NCBI GenBank assembly: GCA_021845945.1
Contig: JAJZRD010000038.1
Span: 1 to 21,809, forward strand
Reading direction: 5' to 3'
DNA: 21,809 bases
Origin: Chloroflexota bacterium
GTDB taxonomy: Bacteria; Chloroflexota; UBA6077
The notes under the pieces were generated by a model. The model had not been told where the DNA came from. It saw only the letters and a list, made by a program, of their open reading frames with translations, and searched no databases. Below, piece by piece: positions 20,731 to 21,809 of this stretch (position 1 is its first letter; each line of letters opens with the position of its first letter). Made by a program: the position numbers and the translations under genes.

Positions 20731-21809
20731 ATGATCGGTGCCGACTTAGTAGCTCAAACCCTGAAGGCCCACGGGATCACCTTCCTGTCCGCGCTGGTGG
20801 GCAACGGGATCAACCCCGTCCTTCACTCGGCCCGCAAGGAGGGCCTCAGGGTTATCGATACCCGCAACGAGCAAACGGCCTCCTACATGGCCGAGGTGTA
20901 CGGGCGCTTCACCGGGCGGGTTGGTGTGTGCGGCGTCAGCGCCTCGGTGGGGCACACCAACGCCCTCACCGGCCTGCTCAACGCTCGCTTCGACGGAGCT
21001 CCCGTCCTGCTGATCTCCGGCTCCGCCGACCACGCCCTCAGCGACCGGGGCAAATTTCAGGACTTCGATCAGGTGGCGACGGCGGCGACGGTGTGCAAGT
21101 ACGCCCGCTTCGTCGATCGCCCGGAGAAGATCCCCTTCTATATCCACGAAGCCCTGGCCCACGCCACCAGCGGCCGGCCGGGCCCGGTGCATCTGACCAT
21201 CCCCCAGGACGTCCTGGACGCCGAGGTGACGGGCCTCCCCGGAACCTCCCTGGGGAGCACCGACTGCGGGGTGGTGCAGCCGCACTGTCTCGCCACCTCG
21301 AAGCTGGTCGAGGAGGCAGCAGTTGCCATCGCCAAGGCCGAGCGCCCCCTGCTGATCGCCGGCAGCGGCGTCTACTACGCCCATGGAGAAGAGGCTCTCG
21401 CCCGCTTCACGGCGCTGACCCAGATGCCCGTGATGGTCCCCATCTGGGATCGGGGCTCGGTTCCCAACCGGATACCCCAGTTCATCGGGGTGATCGGCGC
21501 CGCTTCGGGCAGCCCCGACCTGTTGGCCGAAGCGGACCTGATCCTGCTGGCAGGCGCCCGGGTGGACTATCGCCTCGGCTACCTCCAGCCCCCCGCCGTC
21601 CGGCCCGACGCCCGGGTGATCCGCATCGACGTGGACCCCCTGGAGTTGCGGCAAGGGATCGATCCCCACATCGCCCTGCAGGGCGACCCCCGATCGGTGC
21701 TGGAGCAGCTCTCCCAACTGCTGGTCGATGCCGATGTGGCCGGCCACAGAGCCTGGCTGGATGAAGCCCATCGCCGCAACCGGTCCTTCCGGGAACGGTG
21801 GCACCAGGG
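20731..21809 (+). CDS. ThDP-dependent enzyme, acetolactate synthase-like (3' end outside window)
   Basis: ATG 20731 with AGGAG (20719-20723) opens a frame with no stop to the window end (359 codons seen of an expected ~550). It begins GADLVAQTLKAHGITFLSAL and has the catalytic Glu of ThDP activation in TRNEQTASYMAEVYGRF. It then reads VSASVGHTNALTGLLNARFDGAPVLLISG and the central domain (LLIAGSGVYY, ADLILLAGARVDYRLG). The family includes acetolactate synthase, benzoylformate and sulfopyruvate decarboxylases and IolD. The usual HEG/HEQ and pathway-specific motifs do not allow a finer call. The ThDP-binding C-terminal domain lies beyond the window. It probably cleaves or decarboxylates a keto acid or diketone made by the upstream dehydrogenases. 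Confidence 0.9.
   Translation, partial: MIGADLVAQTLKAHGITFLSALVGNGINPVLHSARKEGLRVIDTRNEQTASYMAEVYGRFTGRVGVCGVSASVGHTNALTGLLNARFDGAPVLLISGSADHALSDRGKFQDFDQVATAATVCKYARFVDRPEKIPFYIHEALAHATSGRPGPVHLTIPQDVLDAEVTGLPGTSLGSTDCGVVQPHCLATSKLVEEAAVAIAKAERPLLIAGSGVYYAHGEEALARFTALTQMPVMVPIWDRGSVPNRIPQFIGVIGAASGSPDLLAEADLILLAGARVDYRLGYLQPPAVRPDARVIRIDVDPLELRQGIDPHIALQGDPRSVLEQLSQLLVDADVAGHRAWLDEAHRRNRSFRERWHQ

Noticed and set aside
1..21809. tRNA, rRNA, insertion sequence or phage genes
   Set aside because: None seen: no transposase, integrase or structural-RNA pattern was recognised on either strand by eye.

Overview
This window is GC-rich bacterial chromosome. It most resembles the Chloroflexota (green non-sulfur bacteria): a dnaN-recF-tatA cluster, a secreted propeller protein with a Pro/Thr stalk and a dockerin-like end, DUF151 and HesB-like genes, and many short palindromic dispersed repeats between genes and even inside one. 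That assignment is inferred from gene content and style. No rRNA or tRNA is present to confirm it.

Layout. (1) 1-1077: a sigma70-type promoter drives a CoA-binding Rossmann protein, then a thioredoxin-like gene interrupted by an in-frame TGA that carries a bacterial SECIS-like hairpin (candidate selenoprotein), then a 30-residue membrane peptide. (2) 1078-2920: a terminator and promoter, a geranylgeranyl-reductase-like flavoprotein and a 53-residue helical protein. (3) 2924-8332: secreted and surface functions, namely a minus-strand propeller/stalk/dockerin-like protein, an SH3-L,D-transpeptidase with a Tat-like signal peptide, a cysteine-free HesB-like protein and a C39-like cysteine peptidase. 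(4) 8477-13496: housekeeping, namely dnaN, recF (carrying an in-frame palindromic insertion), tatA, an RNase H that seems to have lost its last catalytic Asp by frameshift, a DUF151 nuclease preceded by a leader ORF, and a zinc-ribbon protein. (5) 13607-21809: a carbohydrate/organic-acid catabolic region. It holds a Gfo/Idh/MocA dehydrogenase, a xylose-isomerase-like TIM barrel, a second Gfo/Idh/MocA dehydrogenase behind a consensus promoter and long leader, a NitT/TauT-type ABC importer (frameshifted permease, ATPase, lipoprotein binding protein), and a ThDP-dependent enzyme running off the end.

Seven intergenic promoters all fit TTGnnn-17 bp-TAnnnT. Repeats of at least five families occupy most gaps. 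One ~180-bp family occurs twice and in both cases supplies the stop codon of the gene before it. The most notable single object is the candidate selenoprotein at 600-953.
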